A stretch of DNA of 64,000 bases from Bacillota bacterium (lineage in GTDB: Bacteria; Bacillota; Clostridia; Monoglobales; Firm-18), in the NCBI GenBank assembly GCA_023228885.1, contig JALOAJ010000011.1, forward strand, positions 6,092-70,091, read 5' to 3'. A model generated the notes under the pieces. It made no database searches, was not told the DNA's origin, and worked only from the letters and a program-made list of their open reading frames with translations. Below are positions 34,330-43,365 of this stretch, one piece after another (positions within the stretch are counted from its first letter, which is position 1; every line of letters begins with the position of its first letter). Both the position numbers and the translations under genes were made by a program.

Positions 34330-34515
34330 GTGGCTAAAAAGGCAATGATTTTAAAACAGCAAAGAACACCAAAATATAAAGTTCGGGCTTATAATCGCTG
34401 CAAAATCTGTGGCAGACCGCATGCATACCTTAGAAAATACGGTATATGCAGAATTTGTTTCAGAGAGCTTGCTCATGAAGGCAAAATACCCGGCGTTAAA
34501 AAGGCAAGCTGGTAA
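34330..34515 (+). CDS. rpsZ: 30S ribosomal protein S14, type Z (zinc-binding)
   Basis: 61 residues from GTG 34330 behind GAGGAGG. The Cys4 zinc site is CKIC...CRIC within NRCKICGRPHAYLRKYGICRICFRELA, and the end KIPGVKKASW is conserved. This short form is typical of Gram-positive bacteria. Confidence 0.97.
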   Translation: MAKKAMILKQQRTPKYKVRAYNRCKICGRPHAYLRKYGICRICFRELAHEGKIPGVKKASW

Positions 34516-34686
34516 AAAGCGGCTCACACTTTATGCAGCCGCGGCGTAAAACCGCATATAATATTTGTTTAGCGCTAAATTTAGCGGCTGTGACAGGCAA
34601 CTTTTTTGCCTGTGTTTTAAAAGAAAGCGGTATAAGCACTTATGTAAAGAGTTATCGGTAACTCTTATACTGGAAGGAGGTTCATT
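34516..34686 (+). other. 171-base structured gap between rpsZ and rpsH
   Basis: No gene. Hairpins GCGGCT/AGCCGC (34519-34542), ACAGGCAA/TTGCCTGT followed by GTTTT (34593-34613, terminator-like) and AGAGTTA/TAACTCT (34648-34665) directly upstream of the rpsH ribosome-binding site. Such structures inside the spc operon could lower or regulate downstream expression. Confidence 0.45.
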
Positions 34687-35085
34687 ATGCAAACAACAGA
34701 CCCAATTGCGGATATGTTAACAAGAATAAGAAATGCAAACGATGCAAGGCATGATACTGTTGACGTTCCGGCATCCAATATGAAAAAATCAATGGTGAAG
34801 ATTTTGTTTGAAGAAGGATATATTAAAAGATACGAAATTACGGATGACAACAGGCAGGGTAACATCAGGATTTGGCTTAAATACGGCGAAAGCAAAAGGC
34901 AAGTGCTAATCGGTCTTAAAAGGGTTTCAAAGCCGGGGCTTAGAGTTTATGCCAACCGTGATGAGCTGCCAAAGGTTTTAAAGGGGCTCGGAATAGCAAT
35001 AATTTCGACCTCGAAAGGAATTATGACTGATAAAAAGGCAAGACGAGAAAATGTGGGTGGAGAGGTACTTGCATTTATTTGGTAA
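34687..35085 (+). CDS. rpsH: 30S ribosomal protein S8
   Basis: 132 residues. QTTDPIADMLTRIRNAN at the start and the conserved C-terminal STSKGIMTDKKARRENVGGEVLAFIW. Binds helix 21 of 16S rRNA. GGAAGGAGG precedes the ATG, directly after a hairpin. Confidence 0.97.
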   Translation: MQTTDPIADMLTRIRNANDARHDTVDVPASNMKKSMVKILFEEGYIKRYEITDDNRQGNIRIWLKYGESKRQVLIGLKRVSKPGLRVYANRDELPKVLKGLGIAIISTSKGIMTDKKARRENVGGEVLAFIW

Positions 35086-35124
35086 GCCTTAGCTTACAGA
35101 GCAATTATGTTGGAGGTGAAAGGT

Positions 35125-35670
35125 ATGTCACGAGTTGGTAAAATGCCTGTTGTTATTCCGACCGGGGTTGATTTTAACATAAAAGATAACAATTATGCAA
35201 CTGTCAAAGGTCCGGGCGGCACACTTGAACAACAGCTGCATACAGATATGATAATTAAAATTGACGGCGCAGAGGTGGTGGTTGAACGCCCATCAGATGC
35301 AAAAATTCACAAATCACTTCACGGTCTTACTCGGGCGCTTGTTGCAAATATGGTGGAAGGCGTTACAAACGGTTATGTTAAAAAACTTGAAATAACCGGT
35401 GTGGGATATAGGGCGCAAAAGCAAGGAAATAAATTGGTGCTTGCGGTTGGGTATTCTCATCCTGTTGAAATAGAGGAACCAAGCGGCATAACAATAGAGG
35501 TTCCTGCTCCAACCCAAATAATCGTTAAGGGTATAGATAAACAGGCAGTGGGTCACATAGCGGCGGTAATTCGGGCCAAAAGACCACCTGAGCCATATAA
35601 GGGCAAGGGGATTAAATATGCCGGAGAACACATCAGGCGTAAGGAAGGCAAATCCGGGGTTAAGAGCTAA
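35125..35670 (+). CDS. rplF: 50S ribosomal protein L6
   Basis: 181 residues from ATG 35125 (MSRVGKMPVVIPTGV) behind GGAGGTG. Two L6 repeats with YVKKLEITGVGYRAQKQG and the C-terminal RAKRPPEPYKGKGIKYAGE. An upstream in-frame ATG at 35107 is poorer. Confidence 0.97.
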   Translation: MSRVGKMPVVIPTGVDFNIKDNNYATVKGPGGTLEQQLHTDMIIKIDGAEVVVERPSDAKIHKSLHGLTRALVANMVEGVTNGYVKKLEITGVGYRAQKQGNKLVLAVGYSHPVEIEEPSGITIEVPAPTQIIVKGIDKQAVGHIAAVIRAKRPPEPYKGKGIKYAGEHIRRKEGKSGVKS

Positions 35671-35713
35671 AAAGCTTTTTGACGGGCGGTATTTAAGAAA
35701 AGGAGTAATGAAG

Positions 35714-36076
35714 ATGATTAAGAAAAACAAAAGCAATGTTGCACGAAAAAGGCGCCATCTTCGTGTTCGCAGAAAAATATCCGGAACAATGCAATGTCCC
35801 CGATTGAATGTTTATAGAAGCCTAAAAAATATATATGCCCAAATTATAGATGATGTAAAAGGCGAAACATTGGCATTTGCATCTACCCTTGATTCGTCAT
35901 TAAAAGAGGGGTATGGAGGCAATATCGATGCAGCGACCGCTGTGGGCAAGCTTATTGCGGAAAAGGCGCAGGCGGCAGGCATTAAAAAGGTTGTGTTTGA
36001 CAGGGGCGGCTATTTGTACCACGGTCGTGTGAAAAGCCTTGCAGAGGGCGCTCGTGAAGGTGGTTTGGAATTTTAA
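35714..36076 (+). CDS. rplR: 50S ribosomal protein L18
   Basis: 120 residues from ATG 35714 (MIKKNKSNVARKRRH), the family length, with AAAGGAG upstream. RLNVYRSLKNIYAQIIDD and VVFDRGGYLYHGRVKSLAEGAREGGLEF are diagnostic. Binds 5S rRNA. Confidence 0.97.
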   Translation: MIKKNKSNVARKRRHLRVRRKISGTMQCPRLNVYRSLKNIYAQIIDDVKGETLAFASTLDSSLKEGYGGNIDAATAVGKLIAEKAQAAGIKKVVFDRGGYLYHGRVKSLAEGAREGGLEF

Positions 36077-36100
36077 TACTAAGGTTAGGAAGGTGAGCTT

Positions 36101-36631
36101 ATGGCAAAGAAAATAGATGCGGGGACACTTGATATAAAAGAAAGAGTTGTCACCATTAACCGTGTTGCCAAGGTTGTAAAGGGCGGAAGAACATTTCGTT
36201 TTACAGCGCTCGTTGTTGTTGGCGATGAAAACGGTAATGTCGGCTCAGGTATGGGCAAGGCGGCTGAAATTCCTGATGCAATACGAAAAGGGATTGAAAA
36301 CGCCAAAAAGAATATGATAAATGTTCCAATTGTTGGCACTACGATACCCCATGAAGTTATAGGCAAATATTGCGCAGGAGAAGTGCTGTTAAAACCGGCA
36401 TCGGAAGGTACCGGCGTTATAGCGGGCGGTTCGGCGCGTGCTGTTTTAGAGCTTGCGGGCATTCGCGATATTCGTGCAAAGTCACTCCGCTCAAACAACG
36501 CACGCAATGTTGTTTACGCCACAATGCAAGGGTTGTCGGCTCTTTGCAACGATGAAATGGTAGCAAAAAGGCGCGGTATTACGGTGAGCCAAGTTTACAA
36601 GGGCAAAACTGACGAACCGGCTAACGCTTAG
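36101..36631 (+). CDS. rpsE: 30S ribosomal protein S5
   Basis: 176 residues. N-terminal dsRBD-like part (ERVVTINRVAKVVKGGRTFRF, VGDENGNVGSGMGKAAEIPDAI) and C-terminal VLELAGIRDIRAKSLRSNNARNVV. Involved in decoding fidelity. Confidence 0.97.
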   Translation: MAKKIDAGTLDIKERVVTINRVAKVVKGGRTFRFTALVVVGDENGNVGSGMGKAAEIPDAIRKGIENAKKNMINVPIVGTTIPHEVIGKYCAGEVLLKPASEGTGVIAGGSARAVLELAGIRDIRAKSLRSNNARNVVYATMQGLSALCNDEMVAKRRGITVSQVYKGKTDEPANA

Positions 36632-36704
36632 ACGCGAAGTTTATATAATTAATTACAGTCAGCCGCTATACTTAATATTTCGGTCGGCTTAAGGAGGAAA
36701 CAAG

Positions 36705-36887
36705 GTGGCTAAGAAAATCAAGATAACTCTGATTAAGAGCGCTATCGGGCAAAAGAAAGATCAAATAGCTACTGTAAAAGCGCTGGGGCTGAATAAAATC
36801 CGCAGTGAGGTTACACATGACGACACTCCTCAGGTTAGAGGAATGGCAAAAAAAATAGAACATTTAGTATCAATTCAAGAGGTATAA
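36705..36887 (+). CDS. rpmD: 50S ribosomal protein L30
   Basis: 60 residues from GTG 36705 behind AAGGAGG. KIKITLIKSAIGQKKDQIATVKALGL and the following HDDTPQVRGMAKKIEHLV are the L30 core. Confidence 0.96.
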   Translation: MAKKIKITLIKSAIGQKKDQIATVKALGLNKIRSEVTHDDTPQVRGMAKKIEHLVSIQEV

Positions 36888-36915
36888 CGCACATTATAAA
36901 AGGAGGTGTGGCAAG

Positions 36916-37356
36916 ATGAAACTTTGTGAATTGTCACCTGTTGCCGGTTCTGTGAAAGAATCAAAAAGAAAAGGCAGAGGTCGCTCAAGCGGGAGCGGTA
37001 AAACATCAGGCAGAGGGCAAAAAGGTCAAAAGTCAAGGAGCGGCGGCGGTGTTCGCCCGGGCTTTGAAGGCGGTCAAATGCCTTTGGCCAGACGCCTTCC
37101 CAAGCGCGGCTTTACAAATATTTTTGCAAAGCAATATGTTGAGGTAAATATTGATGCTTTAAACAAATTCGATTCCGGCACCGAAATAACCGCCGAATTT
37201 TTAAAAGAGGCGGGTGTTATTTCTAAAATTAAAGACGGAATTGTTATACTTGCAAAAGGGGAGCTTAACAAAAGCTTGAACATTAAGGCAAAAAGATTTT
37301 CCAAGGCAGCAAAAGAAAAAATCATCAACGCCGGCGGAAAGGCAGAGGTGATATAA
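36916..37356 (+). CDS. rplO: 50S ribosomal protein L15
   Basis: 146 residues. Gly/Arg-rich N-terminal arm (KRKGRGRSSGSGKTSGRGQKGQKSRSG region) followed by FEGGQMPLARRLPKRGFTNIF and the globular C-terminal fold. It ends directly before secY (no gap). Confidence 0.97.
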   Translation: MKLCELSPVAGSVKESKRKGRGRSSGSGKTSGRGQKGQKSRSGGGVRPGFEGGQMPLARRLPKRGFTNIFAKQYVEVNIDALNKFDSGTEITAEFLKEAGVISKIKDGIVILAKGELNKSLNIKAKRFSKAAKEKIINAGGKAEVI

Positions 37357-38640
37357 TTGCTGCAAACAATTAGGAACGCATGGAAAATCCCTGAACTTAG
37401 AAAAAAGATTATATTTACTTTTTTTATGCTGTTGATTTTTCGACTGGGCACATTTGTTCCCGTTCCGTTTATAAGCAGGGAAGCTATGAAAGAGATGATA
37501 CAAAAAACAGGTGAAGGTTCGCTGCTTAGCTTTCTTGACACATTTTCGGGCGGCGCATTCGGCAACGCCACAATATTTGCAATGAGCATAACGCCGTATA
37601 TTAACGCATCAATCATCATGAACCTGCTGACCGTTGCAATTCCGGCACTTGAACGCCTTTCAAAAGAAGGCGAGGAGGGTAGGAAGAAAATTGCACAGTG
37701 GTCACGTTACTTGACGGTGGTGCTTGGGTTTATTCAAGCGGTTGGTTTGTATTTTACTCTGGCGAATGCAAGAGCGGTTTCGACCGCCGGTTGGAATTCC
37801 GGTATAACAATTGTGCTAACTTTCACTGCCGGAACAGCCTTTCTAATGTGGCTGGGGGAGCAAATCAGCGAAAAGGGGATAGGAAACGGCATATCGCTGT
37901 TGATTTTTGCGGGGATAGTTTCGCGTCTTCCGGTAATGGTGAGCACCCTTGTTGCCAGTTACAAGGCTGAGGCATTAAATGTAATAACAATATTAGGAAT
38001 TATAATTGTTGCAGTTGTTGTTATAGCAATTGTTGTTGCAATGAATAACGCAGAGCGGCGCATACCGGTGCAATATTCAAAAAGGGTAGTGGGTCGTAAA
38101 ATGTACGGTGGTCAAAGCACTCATATACCGATTAAAATATTGGCTGCCGGCGTAATTCCGATTATATTTGCAATGAGCATAATGGCTTTTCCGGGCACAC
38201 TTGCAGGGTTTTTCGGAAAAACTGCAACAAGCGGCGGGTTTGTGGGTTGGGCGTTGAAGCTTTTATCGCCTGCCAGCACTTTTTACGCAGCATTTTACTT
38301 TTTATTGATTATTTTCTTCACTTATTTTTATACGGCAATACAGTTTAACCCTGTTGAAATTGCCAACAACATGAAGAAAAACGGCGGGTTTATTCCGGGC
38401 TTTCGCCCCGGCAAACCGACAAGTGATTTTATCGCCAGGGTACTATCTAAAATCACTATTGCGGGTGCGATATTTTTGGGTTTGATTGCAGTCTTTCCTA
38501 TAATATCCACACGGGCAACGGGAATTAATATAAGCATTGGCGGAACATCCATTCTTATCGCAGTTGGCGTTGCTCTTGATACAGTTAAACAAATGGAATC
38601 CCAAATGCTAATGCGGCATTATAAAGGGTTTTTGGAGTAA
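37357..38640 (+). CDS. secY: Preprotein translocase subunit SecY
   Basis: 427 residues, ten transmembrane helices. Forms the SecYEG channel. N-terminal LRKKIIFTFFMLLIFRLGTFVPVP, plug region, GGQSTHIPIKILAAGVIPIIFA and FIPGFRPGKPTSDFI are family hallmarks. TTG 37357 follows the rplO stop immediately, with GAGGTGAT as ribosome-binding site, so translation is coupled to L15. Confidence 0.97.
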   Translation: MLQTIRNAWKIPELRKKIIFTFFMLLIFRLGTFVPVPFISREAMKEMIQKTGEGSLLSFLDTFSGGAFGNATIFAMSITPYINASIIMNLLTVAIPALERLSKEGEEGRKKIAQWSRYLTVVLGFIQAVGLYFTLANARAVSTAGWNSGITIVLTFTAGTAFLMWLGEQISEKGIGNGISLLIFAGIVSRLPVMVSTLVASYKAEALNVITILGIIIVAVVVIAIVVAMNNAERRIPVQYSKRVVGRKMYGGQSTHIPIKILAAGVIPIIFAMSIMAFPGTLAGFFGKTATSGGFVGWALKLLSPASTFYAAFYFLLIIFFTYFYTAIQFNPVEIANNMKKNGGFIPGFRPGKPTSDFIARVLSKITIAGAIFLGLIAVFPIISTRATGINISIGGTSILIAVGVALDTVKQMESQMLMRHYKGFLE

Positions 38641-38725
38641 GAACTTCGTTGAAACGCATTAATGTAAGAAAAGATTTCTACAATCGAAATTTTTTCTACC
38701 GTTGCGTTATAAAAGGGGAAACATT

Positions 38726-39367
38726 ATGAATATGTTGATAATGGGGGCGCCGGGAAGCGGCAAGGGAACGCAAACAACATCACTTGTAAAAAGGCTTAAT
38801 ATTCCCGCAATATCCACCGGCGAAATGATGAGGGAAGCAATCTCAAAAGGAAACGAAACAGGCGTAATTGCTGCAAAATATATCAATAATGGTATGCTCG
38901 TTCCCGATGATATTATGATAGACATAGTTTTGGAGCGGCTTAATGCGGACGATTGCAGAAATGGTTATATTTTGGATGGTTTTCCCCGGACATTGGAACA
39001 GGCGCAGGCTATGGATAATGCCGGTATAAATGTAGATGTTGCTGTTTTTATGGATGTTTCTGACGAGGTAGTGTTAAAAAGGCTAAGCGGCAGGCGTGTA
39101 TGCAACAGATGCGGAGCCACCTATCATATAACTTCCCTGCCTTCGGCAAAAGGCGATGTATGCCAGTTTTGCAGTACACCGCTTACGATTAGGGCGGACG
39201 ACAAACCGGAAACGGTTAAAAAACGCCTTGGGGTATACAAACGGCAAACGGGGCCTGTAATTGATTATTACGCGCAAAAAGGGTTGCTTTTAACGGTTGA
39301 TGCAGATGGGGATGTTGAGAAAATCTCAGATTATATCATATCAGCCATTAGCAGGTTTCAAATATGA
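38726..39367 (+). CDS. adk: Adenylate kinase (zinc-LID type)
   Basis: 213 residues from ATG 38726 (MNMLIMGAPGSGKGTQ) behind AAAAGGGGA. P-loop GAPGSGKGT, DGFPRTLEQAQA, and a LID with CNRCG...CQFC, four Cys that bind zinc as in Gram-positive Adk. Keeps the AMP/ADP/ATP balance. Overlaps map by 4 bases. Confidence 0.96.
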   Translation: MNMLIMGAPGSGKGTQTTSLVKRLNIPAISTGEMMREAISKGNETGVIAAKYINNGMLVPDDIMIDIVLERLNADDCRNGYILDGFPRTLEQAQAMDNAGINVDVAVFMDVSDEVVLKRLSGRRVCNRCGATYHITSLPSAKGDVCQFCSTPLTIRADDKPETVKKRLGVYKRQTGPVIDYYAQKGLLLTVDADGDVEKISDYIISAISRFQI

Positions 39368-40116
39368 TTACAATAAAATCTGCAAAAGAAATTGCAAAAA
39401 TGCAAAAAGCGGGTGAAATAGTGGCGCTTGCGCATAATGCGGTGTCAAAAGCGATTTGTGCCGGAATAAGCACCGAGGAGCTTGACTCCATTGCGCATGA
39501 TGTGATTGTATCAAAAGGCGCTACACCTTCGTTTTTAGGTTATGGCGGTTTCCCCAAAAGCATTTGCGCCTCAATAAACAATGTTGTAATTCATGGAATA
39601 CCGTCAAAAGACATTGCGCTAAAAGAAGGAGACATCATAAGCATTGACATTGGAGCATACTATGATGGGTATCATGGCGATAGCGCGGCAACATACGGTG
39701 TGGGTGAAATTACGGATACCGCAAAGCTTTTGATAGAAACGGCTAAAAAAGCATTTTATGCAGGTGTGGAAAATGCAAGGCAAGGGCAGCGCATGGGCGA
39801 TGTTTCAGCGGCGATACAGCAGTATGTCGAAAAGAAGGGTTTTTCAATTGTCCGTGATTTTGTGGGGCATGGCATCGGAAAGGCGTTGCACGAACAACCG
39901 GAGGTTCCGAATTTTGGTACGGCAGGCACAGGTCATCGGCTGTATCCCGGAATGACAATTGCGGTTGAACCGATGATTAACGCAGGCGGTTGGGAAGTTA
40001 AGGTTGAAAAGGACGGTTGGACGGTTGTTACAATCGATGGTTCGCTTTCAGCGCATTATGAGCATTCAATTGCCGTCACACATGGAGAGCCGCTGCTGCT
40101 TACGGTGGAAAGGTAG
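39364..40116 (+). CDS. map: Methionine aminopeptidase, type I
   Basis: 250 residues. Removes the initiator Met. Metal ligands can be placed: Asp in SIDIGAYYDGYHGDSAAT, His in FVGHGIGKALHEQPEVPN, Glu in VAVEPMINAG-type segment and Glu in AHYEHSIAV. ATGA overlap with adk. Standard position in the secY-adk-map string. Confidence 0.96.
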   Translation: MITIKSAKEIAKMQKAGEIVALAHNAVSKAICAGISTEELDSIAHDVIVSKGATPSFLGYGGFPKSICASINNVVIHGIPSKDIALKEGDIISIDIGAYYDGYHGDSAATYGVGEITDTAKLLIETAKKAFYAGVENARQGQRMGDVSAAIQQYVEKKGFSIVRDFVGHGIGKALHEQPEVPNFGTAGTGHRLYPGMTIAVEPMINAGGWEVKVEKDGWTVVTIDGSLSAHYEHSIAVTHGEPLLLTVER

Positions 40117-40131
40117 AATGGGGTGACTTTT

Positions 40132-40422
40132 TTGAAAGCAAACCAGGGGGATATTGTTTATTCCAAGGCTGGGCGTGACAAAGAAGGTTATTTTATCGTA
40201 ATATCCGTTGATGGTGAATATGTTCAAATTTGCGATGGAAAAAGACGCAAGGTTGACAGACCAAAACGGAAAAAGCTAAAGCATTTAAAGTTTGGCGTGG
40301 GGTATTCTAATTTTATAGCAAAAAAGCTTGCCGGTAATGAAAAAATTACAAATCTTGAAGTACGGCGCGAGCTGAGCGGTTTTAATAATGTGGAACCGGC
40401 TAACGAAAAGGGGTGTAAATGA
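40132..40422 (+). CDS. KOW-domain RNA-binding protein (L14e-like)
   Basis: About 96 residues from TTG 40132. KOW-type start (GDIVYSKAGRDKEGYFIVISVDGEYVQICDG) and a basic KRRKVDRPKRKKLKHL stretch. Short proteins of this kind are found at this exact site, between map and infA, in many Clostridia and Firmicutes; the function is unknown, probably ribosome- or RNA-associated. A GTG at 40123 is also in frame. Its stop overlaps the infA start. Confidence 0.85.
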   Translation: MKANQGDIVYSKAGRDKEGYFIVISVDGEYVQICDGKRRKVDRPKRKKLKHLKFGVGYSNFIAKKLAGNEKITNLEVRRELSGFNNVEPANEKGCK

Positions 40423-40640
40423 TGGCTAAGGATGATGTGTTAGAGCTTGAAGGAACTGTTATAGAAGCTTTACCGAACACTATGTTTAATGTAGAGCTAA
40501 AAAATGGGCACAAAATACTTGCCCACATTTCCGGGAAGCTAAGAATGAATTTTATAAGAATATTGCCGGGAGATAAAGTGACGGTTGAAATGTCGCCATA
40601 TGATCTTACCAAAGGCAGGATAACATGGAGGGCAAAATAA
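40422..40640 (+). CDS. infA: Translation initiation factor IF-1
   Basis: 72 residues from the second of two tandem ATGs (MAKDDVLELEGTVIEALPN). S1/OB fold with FNVELKNGHKILAHISGKLRMNFIRILPGDKV and SPYDLTKGRITWR. The first ATG (40419) would add one Met and overlaps the KOW gene stop. AAGGGGTG is the ribosome-binding site. Confidence 0.97.
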   Translation: MAKDDVLELEGTVIEALPNTMFNVELKNGHKILAHISGKLRMNFIRILPGDKVTVEMSPYDLTKGRITWRAK

Positions 40641-40674
40641 ACGGCAGCCATCTTCCAAGAAGGGAATGAGATTT

Positions 40675-40788
40675 ATGAAGGTAAGGGCATCGGTCAAAAA
40701 AATATGCGAAAAATGTAAAATTATAAAACGAAAAGGTCGGGTAATGATAATATGCGAGAACCCGAAGCATAAACAACGGCAAGGTTAA
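40675..40788 (+). CDS. rpmJ: 50S ribosomal protein L36 (zinc-binding)
   Basis: A 37-residue gene: MKVRASVKKICEKCKIIKRK then GRVMIICENPKHKQRQG. Zinc ligands CEKC...C...H are all present (C+ form). It follows infA as expected. AAGGGAATGAG lies upstream of the ATG at 40675. Confidence 0.97.
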   Translation: MKVRASVKKICEKCKIIKRKGRVMIICENPKHKQRQG

Positions 40789-40896
40789 AAAGTTTGAAAA
40801 TGGCGGCAGAAGCAACACACCTTGCGTAGCTGCTTGTGCCGAGCATTGTCTTTACTTTTAATTTTACCAAGAATAACACGGAGGTGAACGGTTTAA

Positions 40897-41265
40897 ATGG
40901 CAAGAATTTCAGGTGTTGACCTGCCAAACGAAAAACGAGTTGAGATAGGGCTTACAAGTATATTCGGAATAGGTATTGGCAGTTCAAAAAAAATACTGCA
41001 AAAAGCGGGAGTAAATCCCGATATAAGGGTTAAAGATTTAAACGACAATGAAATTGCCGCAATTCGTGAAACGATAGACCACGAATTTAAAGTAGAGGGT
41101 GATTTGCGTCGAGAGGTTTCGCTAAATATAAAGCGGTTGCAGGAAATTGGGTGCTATCGTGGCATTCGTCACAGAAAAGGTCTGCCTGTAAGAGGGCAGC
41201 GCACTAAAACAAATGCACGCACACGCAAAGGTCCGAAACGATTAATAGGGGCGAAAAAGAGATAA
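40897..41265 (+). CDS. rpsM: 30S ribosomal protein S13
   Basis: 122 residues: MARISGVDLPNEKRVEIGLTSIFGIG, HhH-like core, and GCYRGIRHRKGLPVRGQRTKTNARTRKG tail that contacts the P-site tRNA. GGAGGTG precedes it. Confidence 0.97.
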   Translation: MARISGVDLPNEKRVEIGLTSIFGIGIGSSKKILQKAGVNPDIRVKDLNDNEIAAIRETIDHEFKVEGDLRREVSLNIKRLQEIGCYRGIRHRKGLPVRGQRTKTNARTRKGPKRLIGAKKR

Positions 41266-41281
41266 GTATAGGAGTGATTAT

Positions 41282-41680
41282 ATGGCTAAACCGGATAGCA
41301 AAAGAAGAACAACAAAAAGGCGAGAGCGTAAAAATATAGAAAAGGGAGCTGCCCACATTCGCAGCACCTTTAATAATACATTGGTTACTATTACCGATGT
41401 TATGGGTAATGCAGTTTCGTGGGCAAGTGCCGGCGGGCTTGGCTTTCGCGGCTCAAGAAAAAGCACTCCTTTTGCAGCCCAAATGGCTGCCGAGGCTGCG
41501 GCAAAAACTGCTATGGAGCATGGAATGAAATCGGTTGAGGTGTATGTAAAAGGTCCGGGTTCGGGCAGGGAAGCGGCAATACGCGCCCTCCAATCAACCG
41601 GGCTTGAGGTGAACATGATTAAAGATGTAACACCCATCCCTCATAACGGATGCCGTCCGCCTAAAAGAAGAAGAGTATAA
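41282..41680 (+). CDS. rpsK: 30S ribosomal protein S11
   Basis: 132 residues: AHIRSTFNNTLVTITDVMGN, WASAGGLGFRGSRKSTPFAAQ and the C-terminal DVTPIPHNGCRPPKRRRV. Forms the 30S platform. Confidence 0.97.
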   Translation: MAKPDSKRRTTKRRERKNIEKGAAHIRSTFNNTLVTITDVMGNAVSWASAGGLGFRGSRKSTPFAAQMAAEAAAKTAMEHGMKSVEVYVKGPGSGREAAIRALQSTGLEVNMIKDVTPIPHNGCRPPKRRRV

Positions 41681-41702
41681 TTAAAATTGGAGGTGCAATA
41701 AA

Positions 41703-42329
41703 ATGGCCAGATATACAGGAGCCGTCTGCAGGCTGTGCAGGCGCGAAGGGCAAAAATTGTTTTTGAAAGGTGACAGATGCTACACCGATAAGTGTGCCGT
41801 TGGTCGCCGTCAGTATCCGCCTGGACAAAACAGCCAGGGGCGAAGGAAAATGTCTGAGTATGGGTTGCAGTTAAGGGAAAAACAAAAGGTGCGACGATAC
41901 TATGGTATATTAGAAAAACAGTTTGAAAGATATTTTGAAATGGCAAACAAAAAGGCAGGCGTAACGGGTGAAAACTTGCTTTCAATATTAGAATCAAGGC
42001 TTGATAATGTTGTATATCGCCTTGGGTTTGGAACATCACGCCCCGAAGCGCGCCAGCTTGTAATGCATGGGCATTTTACCGTAAACGGCAGGAAGGTTGA
42101 TATACCGTCGTTTTTGGTAAAAACAGATGATGTTATTTCAATTAAAGAAAAAAGCCGCGAATCGGTTAAAATTAAAGACATATTAGAAAACACCGCTTCG
42201 CGAATTATTCCTAAATGGTTGGAGCTTGACCGCAATACCCAAACGGCTAAAGTGGTCGGACAGCCGCAAAGGGACGATATTGATTTACCGATAGAAGAGC
42301 ATCTTATAGTTGAGCTTTATTCTAAGTAA
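41703..42329 (+). CDS. rpsD: 30S ribosomal protein S4 (zinc-binding form)
   Basis: 208 residues. N-terminal Cys cluster CRLCRREGQKLFLKGDRCYTDKC-type site (Cys4, zinc form; two Cys pairs), GRRKMSEYGLQLREKQKVRR, and the S4 RNA-binding domain RLDNVVYRLGFGTSRPEARQ. Early assembly protein, located in the alpha operon where S4 is usually the regulator. Confidence 0.96.
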   Translation: MARYTGAVCRLCRREGQKLFLKGDRCYTDKCAVGRRQYPPGQNSQGRRKMSEYGLQLREKQKVRRYYGILEKQFERYFEMANKKAGVTGENLLSILESRLDNVVYRLGFGTSRPEARQLVMHGHFTVNGRKVDIPSFLVKTDDVISIKEKSRESVKIKDILENTASRIIPKWLELDRNTQTAKVVGQPQRDDIDLPIEEHLIVELYSK

Positions 42330-42391
42330 TATTTGCCCTCAAACACCGCATGGTGTTGTAATTATAAATTAGGAATAGGAGGGTTTGAAAA

Positions 42392-43342
42392 TTGATTGAG
42401 ATAGAAAAACCGTCAATAGAATGTGTTGAACAAAGCCCGGATGGATCGTATGCCAGGTTTGAGGTTGAACCGTTAGAGCGTGGTTATGGGATTACATTAG
42501 GAAATTCGTTGCGCAGAATATTACTTTCATCACTTCCCGGTGTGGCTGTGTCGTTTATAAAAATTGAGGGTGTTTTACATGAATTTTCAACAATTCCCGG
42601 TGTTAAAGAAGATGTCACCGAGATAGTGTTAAACATTAAAGAGTTATGCGCCAAAATATATGGTGATGGACCTAAGGTTGTTTATATAGAGGCAGAGGGC
42701 GAGGGCGAAATATGCGCTCGTCATATTAAGGCAGATACCGATGTTGAAATTTTAAACGGGGATTTGCACATAGCAACCCTCAATGAAGATGCAAAACTTT
42801 ACATGGAAATAACCCTTAACAAAGGAAGGGGATATGTTCCGGCAGAAAAAAATAAACTGGCAAGCCAAGGCATAATCGGAACAATTCCGGTGGATTCTAT
42901 TTTTTCACCGGTACGCAAGGTGAACTACGAGGTTGAAAACACCAGAGTAGGTCAGGTTACCGACTATGACAAGCTTACATTAGAGGTTTGGACCGATTGC
43001 ACCATTGAGCCGGACGATGCCATCTCACTTGGCGCAAAAATTTTAAACGAGCATTTGAATTTGTTTATCGACTTGACAGACGAAGCGCGAAATGCTGAAA
43101 TAATGGTGGAAAAAGAAGAAAGCAAAAAAGAAAAAGTGCTTGAAATGACAATAGAAGAGCTTGATTTATCCGTTCGTTCATATAACTGCCTAAAGCGGGC
43201 AGGCATTAACACGGTGGAAGACCTTATAAGCAAGACGGAGGCAGACATGATGAAGGTTCGCAACCTTGGCAAAAAGTCTTTGGAAGAGGTTGTTCAAAAG
43301 CTGGATGCGTTCGGGCTGGAGTTGTCTAAAGAGGAAGATTAA
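42392..43342 (+). CDS. rpoA: RNA polymerase alpha subunit
   Basis: 316 residues from TTG 42392 (LIEIEKPSIECVEQ) behind AGGAGGG. N-terminal dimerisation domain (FEVEPLERGYGITLGNSLRRILLSSLPG) and C-terminal DNA-binding domain (LDLSVRSYNCLKRAGINTVEDLI). Usual place between rpsD and rplQ. Confidence 0.97.
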   Translation: MIEIEKPSIECVEQSPDGSYARFEVEPLERGYGITLGNSLRRILLSSLPGVAVSFIKIEGVLHEFSTIPGVKEDVTEIVLNIKELCAKIYGDGPKVVYIEAEGEGEICARHIKADTDVEILNGDLHIATLNEDAKLYMEITLNKGRGYVPAEKNKLASQGIIGTIPVDSIFSPVRKVNYEVENTRVGQVTDYDKLTLEVWTDCTIEPDDAISLGAKILNEHLNLFIDLTDEARNAEIMVEKEESKKEKVLEMTIEELDLSVRSYNCLKRAGINTVEDLISKTEADMMKVRNLGKKSLEEVVQKLDAFGLELSKEED

Positions 43343-43365
43343 TATTGTAAAGGAGGCAAACTACA

